Below, piece by piece: positions 40,288 to 48,699 of a DNA stretch of 64,000 nucleotides. This DNA is from Klenkia soli (GTDB taxonomy: Bacteria; Actinomycetota; Actinomycetes; Mycobacteriales; Geodermatophilaceae), in assembly GCF_900103975.1 (NCBI RefSeq), contig NZ_FNIR01000009.1, positions 186,001 to 250,000 on the forward strand. Direction: 5' to 3'. Made by a program: the position numbers and the translations under genes. The notes under the pieces are model-generated. The model was given only the letters and a program-made list of their open reading frames with translations, was not told the origin of the DNA and searched no databases. Positions within the stretch are counted from its first letter, which is position 1. Every line of letters begins with the position of its first letter.

Positions 40288-41904
40288 GTGGACGTCGCCG
40301 CGGTCGTGCGCCGGCACCGCGACGCCCTGCTCGGCACGGCGTTCCTGCTGTGCGGCGACGAGCGGGCCGCGGAGGACCGGGTGGACCGCGCGCTGTCCCG
40401 CCTCGCCCCCGACGACGACCACGCCGCGGCCGTGCGGGCCCTGGTGCGCACCCGCCCACCGCGCGGCGCCGTCGCCGAGGCCGGCGCCGACCCGTGGTGG
40501 GTCTCCCCCGCCGAGCTGGCCACCGCCCGGGCCGCCGCCGCCGCCCTCGACGCGCTCGCCGCCGCCGACCGCACGGCCCTGGTGCTCGACCACGAGGGTC
40601 TGCCCGCCGACCAGGACCGGCTGACCCGCGCCCGGGCGCGGGTCGCCGACCCGGCGGCGGCGCTCGGCGGGTTGCTCGCCGTCCGGCGTCCCCCGGCGCT
40701 GGACGACGACGCCGCGGTGGCCGTCGTCGCCGGGCACCGCCGCACCCGCCGCCGGCGACCCCTCGCCGCGGTGGCGGCGCTCGCCGTCCTCACCCTGCTC
40801 GCGGTGCTGGCGGTGCGGCTGCCCGGCCCCGCGCCGGCCGCGCCCGTCGCCGACGGCCGCTGGGACGGGCCGGTCCGGGGGTCGCTGGCCGGCGACGACG
40901 CCTTCCTGACCGCGGCGCTCGACACCCCGTGGAGCGGGTCCCCGGCCCCCGCGGACCGGCGGGTGGTGTTCGCCGGCGACCTCCTCGACGCCCGCTGGGT
41001 GCTGGTCGTGGGCGACACCGGGGACGGTCTGCGCGGGCAGTGGTCCACCGCGCCGGTCGGCGCCCCGGCGCAGGCGCTGGCGCCGGCCAACCCGGCGGTC
41101 GCCCTCCGGGCCGACCGCCCGGCCGCCCTCCTGGCGGACCGGACCCTGCTCGTGGTCGCCGCCGACGACGAGGGGGTGCGGGTGTCGACCGGTCAGGTCG
41201 TCGGGCCCTCGGGCGGGGTGCAACGGGTCTTCCGGGCCCTGCCGGTCGAGGACGGCGTCGGTGCGCTGCAGCTGGCCGCACCCGACCCGGGCGGGGTGGC
41301 CCTGCAGGTGCGGGTGGCCCGGTCGGGGGACTTCTCGTCCCTGACCCTGGCCGACGTCCCGGTGACCCGCGCCGGCGGCGCCGACGCGACGGCACGGGCC
41401 GCGGTGGGTGCCCCCCTGCGCGGGGCCGAGCCCGACGCCGGGGCGCGGCAGGCCGCGGCGGACACCGCGCTGGCGGCGGTCGCCGCACCCACCGGGCTGG
41501 ATCCCGCCGCCCTGGAACCGGTGCTGCTGTGGGCGGGCACCCTCCCGCACCCCGTGGCCGGCCCGGTCGACGCGGTGGTGCTCGCCGTCCCGGTGCCCAG
41601 CGGGGCCCTCGTCGTGAGCACCGCCTGGGCGCTGCGGCGCGAGGACGGCACCCTGCAGGAGGTCGGCTGCGGTTCGCGGGCCTTCCCCGCGGGGACCGAC
41701 CCGGCCACGGTGGTCGCCGCCGCGCGGTGCGTGGTCGCCGACCGGGACACCGGTGCCGCCCGTGCCACGGTGGTGGTCACCGGCCCGACCTCCACCGACC
41801 TGCTGCCCGACGAGCAGCGCACCGTCGACGTCGTGGTGGACGCCGCGGACGGGACCTCGGTGCCGGTGAGCGCGACGGGGCCCACCGACCTGTTCGCCGG
41901 ATGA
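40288..41904 (+). CDS. Sigma-region-2-like N terminus fused to a single-pass membrane protein, unknown
   Basis: A 538-residue protein. The first 55 residues (VAAVVRRHRDALLGTAFLLCGDERAAEDRVDRALSRLA) resemble ECF sigma region 2. A short, eroded helix-rich region follows, then one membrane helix (about residues 155-175, LAAVAALAVLTLLAVLAV) and a 360-residue exported part with beta-rich repeats. No sigma region 4 DNA-binding HTH is visible, so it is probably not a working sigma factor. It may be a relic of a sigma/anti-sigma pair turned into one envelope protein. GTG 40288 gives the sigma-like start; GTG 40186 is in frame but adds a low-complexity leader. I do not recognise a full-length family. 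Confidence 0.65.
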   Translation: MDVAAVVRRHRDALLGTAFLLCGDERAAEDRVDRALSRLAPDDDHAAAVRALVRTRPPRGAVAEAGADPWWVSPAELATARAAAAALDALAAADRTALVLDHEGLPADQDRLTRARARVADPAAALGGLLAVRRPPALDDDAAVAVVAGHRRTRRRRPLAAVAALAVLTLLAVLAVRLPGPAPAAPVADGRWDGPVRGSLAGDDAFLTAALDTPWSGSPAPADRRVVFAGDLLDARWVLVVGDTGDGLRGQWSTAPVGAPAQALAPANPAVALRADRPAALLADRTLLVVAADDEGVRVSTGQVVGPSGGVQRVFRALPVEDGVGALQLAAPDPGGVALQVRVARSGDFSSLTLADVPVTRAGGADATARAAVGAPLRGAEPDAGARQAAADTALAAVAAPTGLDPAALEPVLLWAGTLPHPVAGPVDAVVLAVPVPSGALVVSTAWALRREDGTLQEVGCGSRAFPAGTDPATVVAAARCVVADRDTGAARATVVVTGPTSTDLLPDEQRTVDVVVDAADGTSVPVSATGPTDLFAG

Positions 41905-41964
41905 GGGCAGGCGTAGGTTCTGATCACCGGGAGACCCGGGGCGTCCAACACCGGGCGTCGGTGA

Positions 41965-41979
41965 GGTGGACTTCCCACC
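41965..41979. promoter_or_regulatory. Inverted repeat GGTGG-N5-CCACC upstream of a TetR gene
   Basis: A perfect 5-5-5 dyad lies 24 bases before the TetR start at 42003, in a 98-base gap. It is a plausible autoregulatory operator; no second copy was found before the downstream ABC operon. Confidence 0.35.
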
Positions 41980-42002
41980 CGCTGACGACGGGGGCGCGCA
42001 CG

Positions 42003-42602
42003 ATGCAGGGGCCGGACCACGACGGATCGGTGACCCCGCTGCGCGGCCGCCCGAGGGACGCCGCGCTGACCAGCCGCCTGCTCAGCGGGGCCCTGGCCCT
42101 GGTCGCGGAGCAAGGCCTGGACCGGTTCAACGCCGACGCCCTGGTGGCCGCGACCGGCGCCGGCAAGGCCGCGGTGTACCGCCGGTGGCCCAACACCGAC
42201 GCGTTGCTGGGCGAGGCGGTCGGCCGCTGCCGGCCCATCCCGGCTGCCCCGGACACCGGGTCCCTGCGCGGTGACCTCGTGGGTCTGCTCGCTCCGTGGA
42301 CCCGCCGGTTGGACCGCGACGAACGCGCCCTCGCCGCCGTCCTCGGGCAGGCCCGCCACAGCCCCGAGCTGCGGGCGGGTCTGGACAGCGCGGTCGTGCA
42401 GCCGGTGGGGGTGGCGGTGGCCGCCGTCGTCGCCCAGCACGGCCGTCGCGGCCACACGGTGTCGGACACCCAGGAGGCCCTGCTGCGCCGCCTGCTGCTG
42501 GCGCTCTGGTGGGAACGGTGCACCACCGACCCGGTGGTGGCCTCGGACGCCGAGGTGGCGCTGCTGGTCGACCGGGTGCTGCTCCCCGTCGTCGAGGGCT
42601 GA
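42003..42602 (+). CDS. TetR-family regulator upstream of an ABC exporter
   Basis: A 199-residue regulator with an N-terminal HTH (RLLSGALALVAEQGLDRFNADALVAATGAGKAAVYRRWPNTDALL, recognition helix about residues 50-60) and a TetR_C_11-like C-terminal domain (LVGLLAPWTRRLDRDERALAAVLGQARHSPELRAG). GGGGG precedes ATG 42003. The next genes in the same direction encode an ABC ATPase and a permease, 144 bases on, making it the likely repressor of that exporter. A short dyad lies just upstream of its own start. Confidence 0.88.
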   Translation: MQGPDHDGSVTPLRGRPRDAALTSRLLSGALALVAEQGLDRFNADALVAATGAGKAAVYRRWPNTDALLGEAVGRCRPIPAAPDTGSLRGDLVGLLAPWTRRLDRDERALAAVLGQARHSPELRAGLDSAVVQPVGVAVAAVVAQHGRRGHTVSDTQEALLRRLLLALWWERCTTDPVVASDAEVALLVDRVLLPVVEG

Positions 42603-42746
42603 CCGCCTCCCCCCTGGGGATGACCCGGGTCCGACCACGGGTGCAGCACAGGGTCCCGACAGCCGGTCCCCAGCTCCGACGCGGACGGGGGGTGCCCGCC
42701 GCCACGCTGGACGGCGACCGCGATCCCCGTCCGAGGAGTGCCCCCG

Positions 42747-43538
42747 ATGTCCGTGCCCGTGATGACCGTCCCCGGCGAGGCCCCGCCCACCACCGCCGCC
42801 GTCCGCGCCGCCGGCCTGCGCAAGACCTACGGGAAGGGCGAGACCGCCGTGCACGCCCTCGGCGGGAGGGTGGGCGACGATGCAGCCGGGGTCGACGTCG
42901 GGTTCGACCGGGGTCGCTTCACCGCGATCATGGGCCCCTCGGGCTCGGGCAAGTCGACGCTGATGCACTGCCTGGCCGGGCTGGACACCGCCAGCGCGGG
43001 TCAGGTGTGGTTGGGCGACACCGAGCTGACCAGCCTGCGCGACGACCAGCTGACCAAGCTCCGCCGCGAGCGCATCGGCTTCGTCTTCCAGGCGTTCAAC
43101 CTGCTGCCGGTGCTCACCGCCGCCGAGAACTTGACGCTGCCGATGCAGCTGGCGGGCCGGCGTCCCGACCAGGCCTGGATGGACGACGTCGTCGCCCGCC
43201 TCGGCCTGCGCGACCGGTTGGGCCACCGCCCCTACGAGCTGTCCGGCGGGCAGCAGCAGCGGGTCGCCGTGGCCCGGGCGCTGCTCCCCCGCCCCGACGT
43301 CGTCTTCGCCGACGAGCCCACCGGCAACCTGGACTCCCGGGCCGGCGCCGAGGTGCTGGGGCTGCTGCGCTCCAGCGTCCGCGAGACCGGCCAGACCGTC
43401 GTGATGGTCACCCACGACCCGGTCGCCGCGGCCTACGCCGACCGCGTGGTGCTGCTGGCCGACGGCCACCTGGCCGGCGAGGTCCACCACCCCACCGCCG
43501 ACGCCGTGATCGACGCGCTCCGCGGGCTGGGTGGCTGA
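42747..43538 (+). CDS. ABC transporter ATP-binding protein (MacB/LolD type) with an N-terminal insertion
   Basis: A 263-residue nucleotide-binding protein. Walker A is IMGPSGSGKSTLM (about residues 64-76), the Q-loop GFVFQAFNL, the signature LSGGQQQRVAVARALL, Walker B VVFADEPTGNLD and the switch His in VMVTHD. Between the usual AVHAL and VDVGF strands there are about eight extra residues, GRVGDDAA, that I do not expect in the family; they sit in the loop before Walker A. GAGGAG lies 8 bases before ATG 42747 (a GTG at 42738 is in frame). The permease gene follows after 3 bases; no adaptor protein is encoded here. Confidence 0.9.
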   Translation: MSVPVMTVPGEAPPTTAAVRAAGLRKTYGKGETAVHALGGRVGDDAAGVDVGFDRGRFTAIMGPSGSGKSTLMHCLAGLDTASAGQVWLGDTELTSLRDDQLTKLRRERIGFVFQAFNLLPVLTAAENLTLPMQLAGRRPDQAWMDDVVARLGLRDRLGHRPYELSGGQQQRVAVARALLPRPDVVFADEPTGNLDSRAGAEVLGLLRSSVRETGQTVVMVTHDPVAAAYADRVVLLADGHLAGEVHHPTADAVIDALRGLGG

Positions 43539-43541
43539 GGC

Positions 43542-45995
43542 ATGAACCGCGTGCTCCTGGCCCAGGTGCGGGCCAACGCCGGCCGGCTGGTCGCCTCGAT
43601 GACCGCCGTCGTCATCGCCGTCGCCTTCGTCGTCGCCACCCTGGTGCTCAACCAGACCGCCAAGTCCACCGTGCTGGAGGCCGTCGGCGCCCAGTACACC
43701 GGCACCGACCTCGTGCTGTCCTCCACCGACTTCGAGCCCCTCGGCGACGAGGCCGACGCCGTGGCCGCCGTCCCCGGGGTCACCGCCGTCGCCCCCGCCT
43801 GGGACACCTCGCTGCAGGCGGTCCTGCCCGGCACCACCGGCGCCCGCTACGTCTCGATCGGGGCGGTCGCCGACGCACCGGAGCTCCGCTGGCAGCAGCT
43901 CGCCGGCGGCGGCTTCCCCACCGGGCCCGGTGAGATCGTGCTGTCCGCGGACTCCGGTGCGGCCGTCGGCGACGTGCTGACCTTCACCACCTACGACGCC
44001 GCCGGCACCGAGATCACCGGCGACCTGACCGTCACCGGGCTGGTCGACACCTCGGCGTCGATCACCGGCGGGCTCTACACCCAGGGCTTCGTGACCCCGG
44101 CCCAGGCGCAGGACTGGGGCGCCCGGGCCACCGAGCTCCTGGTCGCCGGCGATCCCGACCCGGTCGCCCTGCAGGCCGCGGTCACCACCCGCGCGGTCAC
44201 CCTGCAGACCGGCGAGGAGGCTGCCGAGACCGCCGCCGCGGCCCTCACCGGCAGCTCCGACGCCCTCGCCGTCGTCCTGCTGGTCTTCGCCACCGTCGCG
44301 GTGCTGGTCGCCGGCCTGGTCATCGCCAACACCTTCGCCGTCCTGCTCGCCCAGCGGACCCGCGAGCTGGCCCTGCTGCGCTGCGTGGGCGCGACCTCGT
44401 GGCAGATCCGGCGCAGCGTGCTGGGCGAGGCCGCCCTCACGGGCCTGGCCGCCTCGGTGCTCGGCGTGCTGGCCGGCGTCGGGCTGGCCGCCGGGGTGTC
44501 CGCGCTGGCCTCGGCCCTCGACTCGCCGATCCCGCTGTCCGGGGTGTCCGTGCCCTGGGTCGCCGTCGTCGCCGGGCTGGTCGTCGGGCTGGTGACCACC
44601 GTGGTCGCCGCGCTCGCCCCGGCCCGCGCCGCCACCCGGGTGGCCCCGCTCGCGGCGCTGCGGCCCACCGACGCCGCTCCGCTGCGCTCGCGGAACGGCG
44701 TCCTGCGGCTGGCGCTCGGCCTGCTCATGCTGGTGCCGGGCGTCGCGCTGCTGCTCTACGGCGCCGCGATCGGCCAGGTGCTCGTCGCGCTGCCCGGCGG
44801 GGTGCTGAGCTTCCTCGGCGCCCTGCTGCTGGCCCAGCGCGCCGTCCCGCCGGTGGTCGCGCTGGCCGGCCGGCTGCTGGGCCGGGTCGGCGGCGTCCCC
44901 GGACGGCTCGCGGCCGGCAACGCCACCCGCAACCCGCGCCGGACGGCGGCCACGGCCACCGCACTGATCATCGGCGTCACGCTGACCACCGCGATGGTGG
45001 TGGGCGCCTCCTCCACCCGGGCCACGGCCTCGGCCGGCCTGGACGCCGCCTACCCCACCGACGTGGTCGTGCAGGACTACGGCGGCGAGCTGCCCGGATC
45101 GCTGCTGGGCCAGCTCGAGGGCGTGTCCGGGGTGGCCGCCGGCGTCGCGGTCACCAGCGGCGACCTCACCGGCCCCGACGGCGAGGTGTGGCCCGCCGAG
45201 GGCTTCGACGTCCCGGCCACGCTGCCGGTGCTCCGGTCCACGACCGACCAGCCGCTCCCCGCGACGGGCGAGGCCGTGCTGCCGCCCTACCTCGCCGAGC
45301 AGTTCGGCGTCACCACCGGCGACCCGGTGACGTTCACCGCCGAGGACCGGTCGCTGACCTTCACCACGGTGCTGGGCAGCGACGACGTCTACTCGCCGCG
45401 GTTGACCGCCGCCGAGCTCACCGCCCTGGTGCCCGACGCCGGCACCGGACAGGTCTGGCTGCGGCTGGCCGCCGACGCCGACACCGCCACCGCGGTCGAG
45501 GACGTCACCGACCTGGCCGGCACCGCCGACGCCGCCGCCGTGGTCACCGGGATCGCCAGCGAGCGGGCCGCGATCGACGACGTCCTGGACACCCTGCTGC
45601 TGGTCGTCACCGGCCTGCTGGGGGTGGCCGTGCTGATCGCGCTCATCGGGGTGGGCAACACCCTGGCGCTGTCGGTGGTCGAGCGACGCCAGGAGAGCGG
45701 GCTGCTGCGGGCCCTGGGCCTCACCCGCGGCCAGCTGCGCGGGCTGCTCGCCTGGGAGGCCGTGCTGGTCGCCGGGGTGGCCGCGGTGCTCGGCGTGCTG
45801 CTGGGCGGGGGCTACGGCCTGGTGGGCGCGGCCTCGGTGCTGGGCTCGCTGTCCGCCGACGGGACGGTCGTCTCCATCCCGTGGCTGCAGATCGGCGCGA
45901 TCGTCGTCGTCGCCACCCTGGCCGGGCTGCTGGCCAGCGTGCTGCCGGCCCGCCGCGCCGCCCGCACCGCCCCGGTGGCCGCGATCGCCTCGTAG
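43542..45995 (+). CDS. Large ABC permease with two FtsX domains
   Basis: An 817-residue permease with eight to ten helices. Helix 1 is SMTAVVIAVAFVVATLVL, followed by an extracytoplasmic domain to about residue 240. A first FtsX domain (FATVAVLVAGLVIANTFAVLLAQRTRELALLRCVGATSWQIRRSVL, about 247-291) ends in LAPARAATRVAPLAALR. Then come central helices, a second outer domain and a second FtsX domain (GVGNTLALSVVERRQESGLLRALGLTRGQLRGLLAWE) ending LPARRAARTAPVAAIAS. This duplicated form works as a monomeric permease with a pair of ATPase subunits, like LolCDE-type or antimicrobial-peptide exporters of actinobacteria. Cargo unknown. Confidence 0.92.
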   Translation: MNRVLLAQVRANAGRLVASMTAVVIAVAFVVATLVLNQTAKSTVLEAVGAQYTGTDLVLSSTDFEPLGDEADAVAAVPGVTAVAPAWDTSLQAVLPGTTGARYVSIGAVADAPELRWQQLAGGGFPTGPGEIVLSADSGAAVGDVLTFTTYDAAGTEITGDLTVTGLVDTSASITGGLYTQGFVTPAQAQDWGARATELLVAGDPDPVALQAAVTTRAVTLQTGEEAAETAAAALTGSSDALAVVLLVFATVAVLVAGLVIANTFAVLLAQRTRELALLRCVGATSWQIRRSVLGEAALTGLAASVLGVLAGVGLAAGVSALASALDSPIPLSGVSVPWVAVVAGLVVGLVTTVVAALAPARAATRVAPLAALRPTDAAPLRSRNGVLRLALGLLMLVPGVALLLYGAAIGQVLVALPGGVLSFLGALLLAQRAVPPVVALAGRLLGRVGGVPGRLAAGNATRNPRRTAATATALIIGVTLTTAMVVGASSTRATASAGLDAAYPTDVVVQDYGGELPGSLLGQLEGVSGVAAGVAVTSGDLTGPDGEVWPAEGFDVPATLPVLRSTTDQPLPATGEAVLPPYLAEQFGVTTGDPVTFTAEDRSLTFTTVLGSDDVYSPRLTAAELTALVPDAGTGQVWLRLAADADTATAVEDVTDLAGTADAAAVVTGIASERAAIDDVLDTLLLVVTGLLGVAVLIALIGVGNTLALSVVERRQESGLLRALGLTRGQLRGLLAWEAVLVAGVAAVLGVLLGGGYGLVGAASVLGSLSADGTVVSIPWLQIGAIVVVATLAGLLASVLPARRAARTAPVAAIAS

Positions 45996-46008
45996 CCCCT
46001 CGGCTCCC

Positions 46009-46072
46009 GCTCCCCCGGCAGGGGAGCCCTTGCACCCATCCACGGGCCTCGTCCCCGGGTGCATGGGCTCCC
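46009..46072. terminator. Composite hairpins between convergent genes
   Basis: A first stem, GCTCCCC-cggca-GGGGAGC (46009-46027), overlaps a larger one. In that one GGGAGCCCTTGCACCC (46022-46037) pairs with GGGTGCATGGGCTCCC (46057-46072) across a 19-base loop, 15 of 16 positions matching. It lies between the ABC permease and the convergent antiporter gene and probably ends both transcripts. A similar structure with the same TGCACCC/GGGTGCA inner stem is at 50914-50971. Confidence 0.6.
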
Positions 46073-46093
46073 ATGCCTGCTCCCCCAGGTGGG

Positions 46094-47668
46094 TCAGGTG
46101 TCCCGGCGTTGGACGGCGCGGTCGGCCAGCTCGGCGCCGGCGCCCTCGTACAGCTGCAGACCGATGTCGGCCCCGCCCTCGAGCACCTCGGTCAGGTCGT
46201 CGTCGAACTGGGTGACCGCGGCGACGGTGCCCTCGAACCCGTGCGAGCGCAGCCGGGTGAGCGTGGCCAGGTTGGCGTCGTGCGCCGGCATCGCCAGCAG
46301 CACCAGCTCGACGTGGTGCAGCTCCAGCTCCTCCCACAGCCGCGGGTCGGTGGCGTCGCCCTCGATCACGTGGACGCCGCCGTCGGCGACGAGGGCGGTC
46401 ACCCGGTCGCCGTCGGCCTCGATGCCGATCGCCCGCAGGCCGTACTCCTCGGTCAACCGCCGGTGCGCGGCGTAGCCGACCCGGCCCATGCCGAGGACGA
46501 CGGCCTGCGCGTCGCCGAGGTCCAGCGGACGGTCGTCGGGGTGCAGCCGGTCGCTGGTCCGGTCGGGCAGCCACCGGCGCAGGGCGTCCACCAGCCGGTC
46601 GGGCCGGTCCCCCACCAGCGAGGGCAGCACGAACGAGGCGGCCACCGCCGCGGCGAGGGGCGTCGCCCAGCCGGGGTCGAGCAGGTCGTCGGGCAGCGCC
46701 ACCGCCACGATCAGCCCGAACTCGGAGAAGTTGGTCAGCACGGTCGACGTGAACACGGCGGTGCGCCGCCGCAGCCGGGCCAGGTAGAACAGGACGACGA
46801 AGACCAGCGCCTGCACCGGCAGCACCAGCAGCAGGGCCGCGGCGATCACCAGCTCGCCGCCGGTGGGCAGCCCCGCCAGCCCGATCGAGACGAAGAAGCC
46901 GACCAGCAGCAGGTCCTTGATCGAGAACAGCGACTTCGCCAGCTCGGCCGAGCGGGGTTGCCCGGCCAGCAGCATGCCCAGCAGCAGCGCGCCGAGGTCG
47001 CCCTTGACCCCCAGGCCTGCGAACAGGGCGTAGCCGGGCACCAGCGCCAGCACGATGCCGTAGAGCGGCAGCACCTCGTCGTGCCCGAGCCGGCCGAGCA
47101 GCCGGCGCAGCAGCGGCGCCGCCGGGAGCAGCAGCACCAGCAGCAGCGCCCACGGGCTGGGCACCGTGCCCTCGGCGACGGCGAGGAACACCACCGCGAA
47201 CAGGTCCTGCACGACGAGCACGCCGATCGCCAGCCGCCCGGTGAGCGTCTGGGTGGCCCCGCGCTCCTCCAGGACCTTGACCACGAAGACCGTGCTGGAG
47301 AACGACAGCGCGAACCCGATGAGCAGCCACGAGCGCGGGCCGCCGTCGGCCGCCAGGCCCACCCCGAGGACGGCGAGCACGCCGAGCAACCCGGCGGTGA
47401 CCGCCGTGCTGACCAGGGCGTGCACGCTCGAGGTCAGCCACACCTCGCGGCGGACCAGCGAGCGCAGGTCGATCTTCAACCCGACGCCGAAGAGCAGGAC
47501 CGTGACGCCCAGGTCGGCGATGGTGCCCAGCGCGGGCGGGGCCTGGACCCCCAGCGGGTACAGCACGAACCCGGCGGCCAGGAAGCCCAGCAGCGGGGGC
47601 AACCGCACCGCTCCGGCGACCACCCCGCCCACGAGGACGGCCAGCAGGATGGCCGAGACGTCGTCCAC
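46094..47668 (-). CDS. Kef/CPA2-type cation:proton antiporter with TrkA-N domain
   Basis: A 524-residue protein. The N-terminal 375 residues hold about 12 helices of the Na+/H+ exchanger fold (LLGFLAAGFVLYPLGVQAPP, ALSFSSTVFVVKVLEERG, LVVQDLFAVVFLAVAEG, LGMLLAGQP). The C-terminal part (about 400-524) is a TrkA-N Rossmann domain with VVLGMGRVGYAAHRRLTEEYGLRAIGIEAD and VIEGDATDPRLWEEL. It resembles KefB/YbaL; it likely moves K+ or Na+ against H+ under nucleotide control. A very strong GGGAGGAG lies 6 bases before GTG 47668. No TrkA-C domain follows, so the regulator part is short. Confidence 0.9.
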   Translation of the reverse strand: MDDVSAILLAVLVGGVVAGAVRLPPLLGFLAAGFVLYPLGVQAPPALGTIADLGVTVLLFGVGLKIDLRSLVRREVWLTSSVHALVSTAVTAGLLGVLAVLGVGLAADGGPRSWLLIGFALSFSSTVFVVKVLEERGATQTLTGRLAIGVLVVQDLFAVVFLAVAEGTVPSPWALLLVLLLPAAPLLRRLLGRLGHDEVLPLYGIVLALVPGYALFAGLGVKGDLGALLLGMLLAGQPRSAELAKSLFSIKDLLLVGFFVSIGLAGLPTGGELVIAAALLLVLPVQALVFVVLFYLARLRRRTAVFTSTVLTNFSEFGLIVAVALPDDLLDPGWATPLAAAVAASFVLPSLVGDRPDRLVDALRRWLPDRTSDRLHPDDRPLDLGDAQAVVLGMGRVGYAAHRRLTEEYGLRAIGIEADGDRVTALVADGGVHVIEGDATDPRLWEELELHHVELVLLAMPAHDANLATLTRLRSHGFEGTVAAVTQFDDDLTEVLEGGADIGLQLYEGAGAELADRAVQRRDT

Positions 47669-47821
47669 AGTGCTCCTCCCACGCGGTGGTCCCCGTGATC
47701 CTGGCGCACCCGACGGCGGCCGCAGGCCCGCCGCGCCCACCGGTCGGTGACCGATCGTGGACGCACAGCGACATACGTGCAGGTCAACGGGCGTGCCGTC
47801 GACATCTGTGGTGCCATGGAG

Positions 47822-47843
47822 GTTACCGAGGACGGGGGGTAAC
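47822..47843. promoter_or_regulatory. Dyad GTTACC-N10-GGTAAC before the Thr-rich protein gene
   Basis: Perfect 6-base arms end 5 bases before ATG 47849, and the spacer holds the G-rich string that could be the ribosome site. It is either an operator or an mRNA stem that hides the start. Confidence 0.4.
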
Positions 47844-47848
47844 AGGTA

Positions 47849-48661
47849 ATGCCGGACGACGACGCACTGCAGCCGTGGCTGGACGACGACGCCGAGGTCT
47901 ACGGCCGGCACGCGCACACCGGCCCCCAGCCGCTCATCACCCCGGCCGCCGTGGTGCCGCACGCCCCGCCGGTGCGGGTCACCCGCCGGCCCCGGGCCCG
48001 CCGGCTGCGACGGCGTGTCGCCGCCCCGGTGGTCGCCCTGGGCCTGGGGGCCGCCGCGGTCGGCGGGCTGACCCTGCTCGCCGCCGCTGCCCCGGTCGGT
48101 TCGAGCCCGGCCGCCGAGGCACCCCCGGCGGTGGTCCCCCCGTTCAGCGGCTCGCCCGCGGCGAGCACCGCGGCGTCCACCCCCTCCTCCACGGTCCCCT
48201 CGCCGGCCGCACCGGCGACGACGGACCAGGACCCGGCGGCGGTCCCCACCGGCGGCACGGCGGTCGGCACCACGGCGGCGGCGACACCCCGCCCCGGCAC
48301 CACCCCGCCGGTGACGACCAGCCAGGCACCCGCCACCACCTCCTCGGCGACCACCGCCCCCGCCGCCGGTTCGTCGGCGCCGGCCACACCCGCACCGGGT
48401 CGCGACGGGTCGGCCACGTCCGCCCCGAGCACCCCCACGACCACGACCACGACCCCGACCACGCCGACGACGACCACCACGTCGCCGACGACGACCCCGC
48501 CGACGACGACGGCGCCCACGTCGACCACCACCCCCACCACGACGACCCCGACCACCACCACGGCACCCGGGAGCACCACCGCGGGCGGCACCACGACGTC
48601 CACCCGCCCCACCGGCACGGGCACCACGACCCCCACGGGGACCACCGGCGCGACGGGCTGA
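47849..48661 (+). CDS. Membrane-anchored Thr/Pro-rich surface protein
   Basis: A 270-residue protein. It has a cytoplasmic N terminus of about 50 residues with a basic stretch (VTRRPRARRLRRR), one membrane helix (about residues 57-80, VAAPVVALGLGAAAVGGLTLLAAAA) and a 190-residue exported tail made almost only of Thr, Pro, Ala, Ser and Gly, with long runs of Thr-Pro. Such tails are usually wall-spanning and may be O-mannosylated in actinobacteria, which would fit the polyprenol-P-mannose pathway at the window start. No catalytic domain is present. The DNA encoding the tail is a low-complexity run of ACC/ACG/CCC codons. Start ATG 47849 lies behind a dyad. Function unknown. Confidence 0.7.
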   Translation: MPDDDALQPWLDDDAEVYGRHAHTGPQPLITPAAVVPHAPPVRVTRRPRARRLRRRVAAPVVALGLGAAAVGGLTLLAAAAPVGSSPAAEAPPAVVPPFSGSPAASTAASTPSSTVPSPAAPATTDQDPAAVPTGGTAVGTTAAATPRPGTTPPVTTSQAPATTSSATTAPAAGSSAPATPAPGRDGSATSAPSTPTTTTTTPTTPTTTTTSPTTTPPTTTAPTSTTTPTTTTPTTTTAPGSTTAGGTTTSTRPTGTGTTTPTGTTGATG

Positions 48662-48699
48662 CCGCGGCACGGCACCGCCCCGGTGAGCACACTGGTGGC

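Noticed and set aside
44399-47698. Open frame of 1099 residues on the plus strand
   Set aside because: It is a shadow of the ABC permease and the antisense of the Kef-type antiporter; both real genes have full domain sets and good starts.
41193-47774. Open frame of 2193 residues on the minus strand
   Set aside because: It runs antisense through the sigma-like, TetR and ABC exporter genes, has an amino-acid make-up of His/Gln/Gly/Arg repeats typical of shadow frames in GC-rich DNA, and shows no domain.
48420-48660. Repetitive ACC/ACG/CCC DNA that looks like a repeat array or CRISPR
   Set aside because: It is the codon-level repetition of the Thr-Pro-rich protein tail; there are no regular repeat-spacer units.
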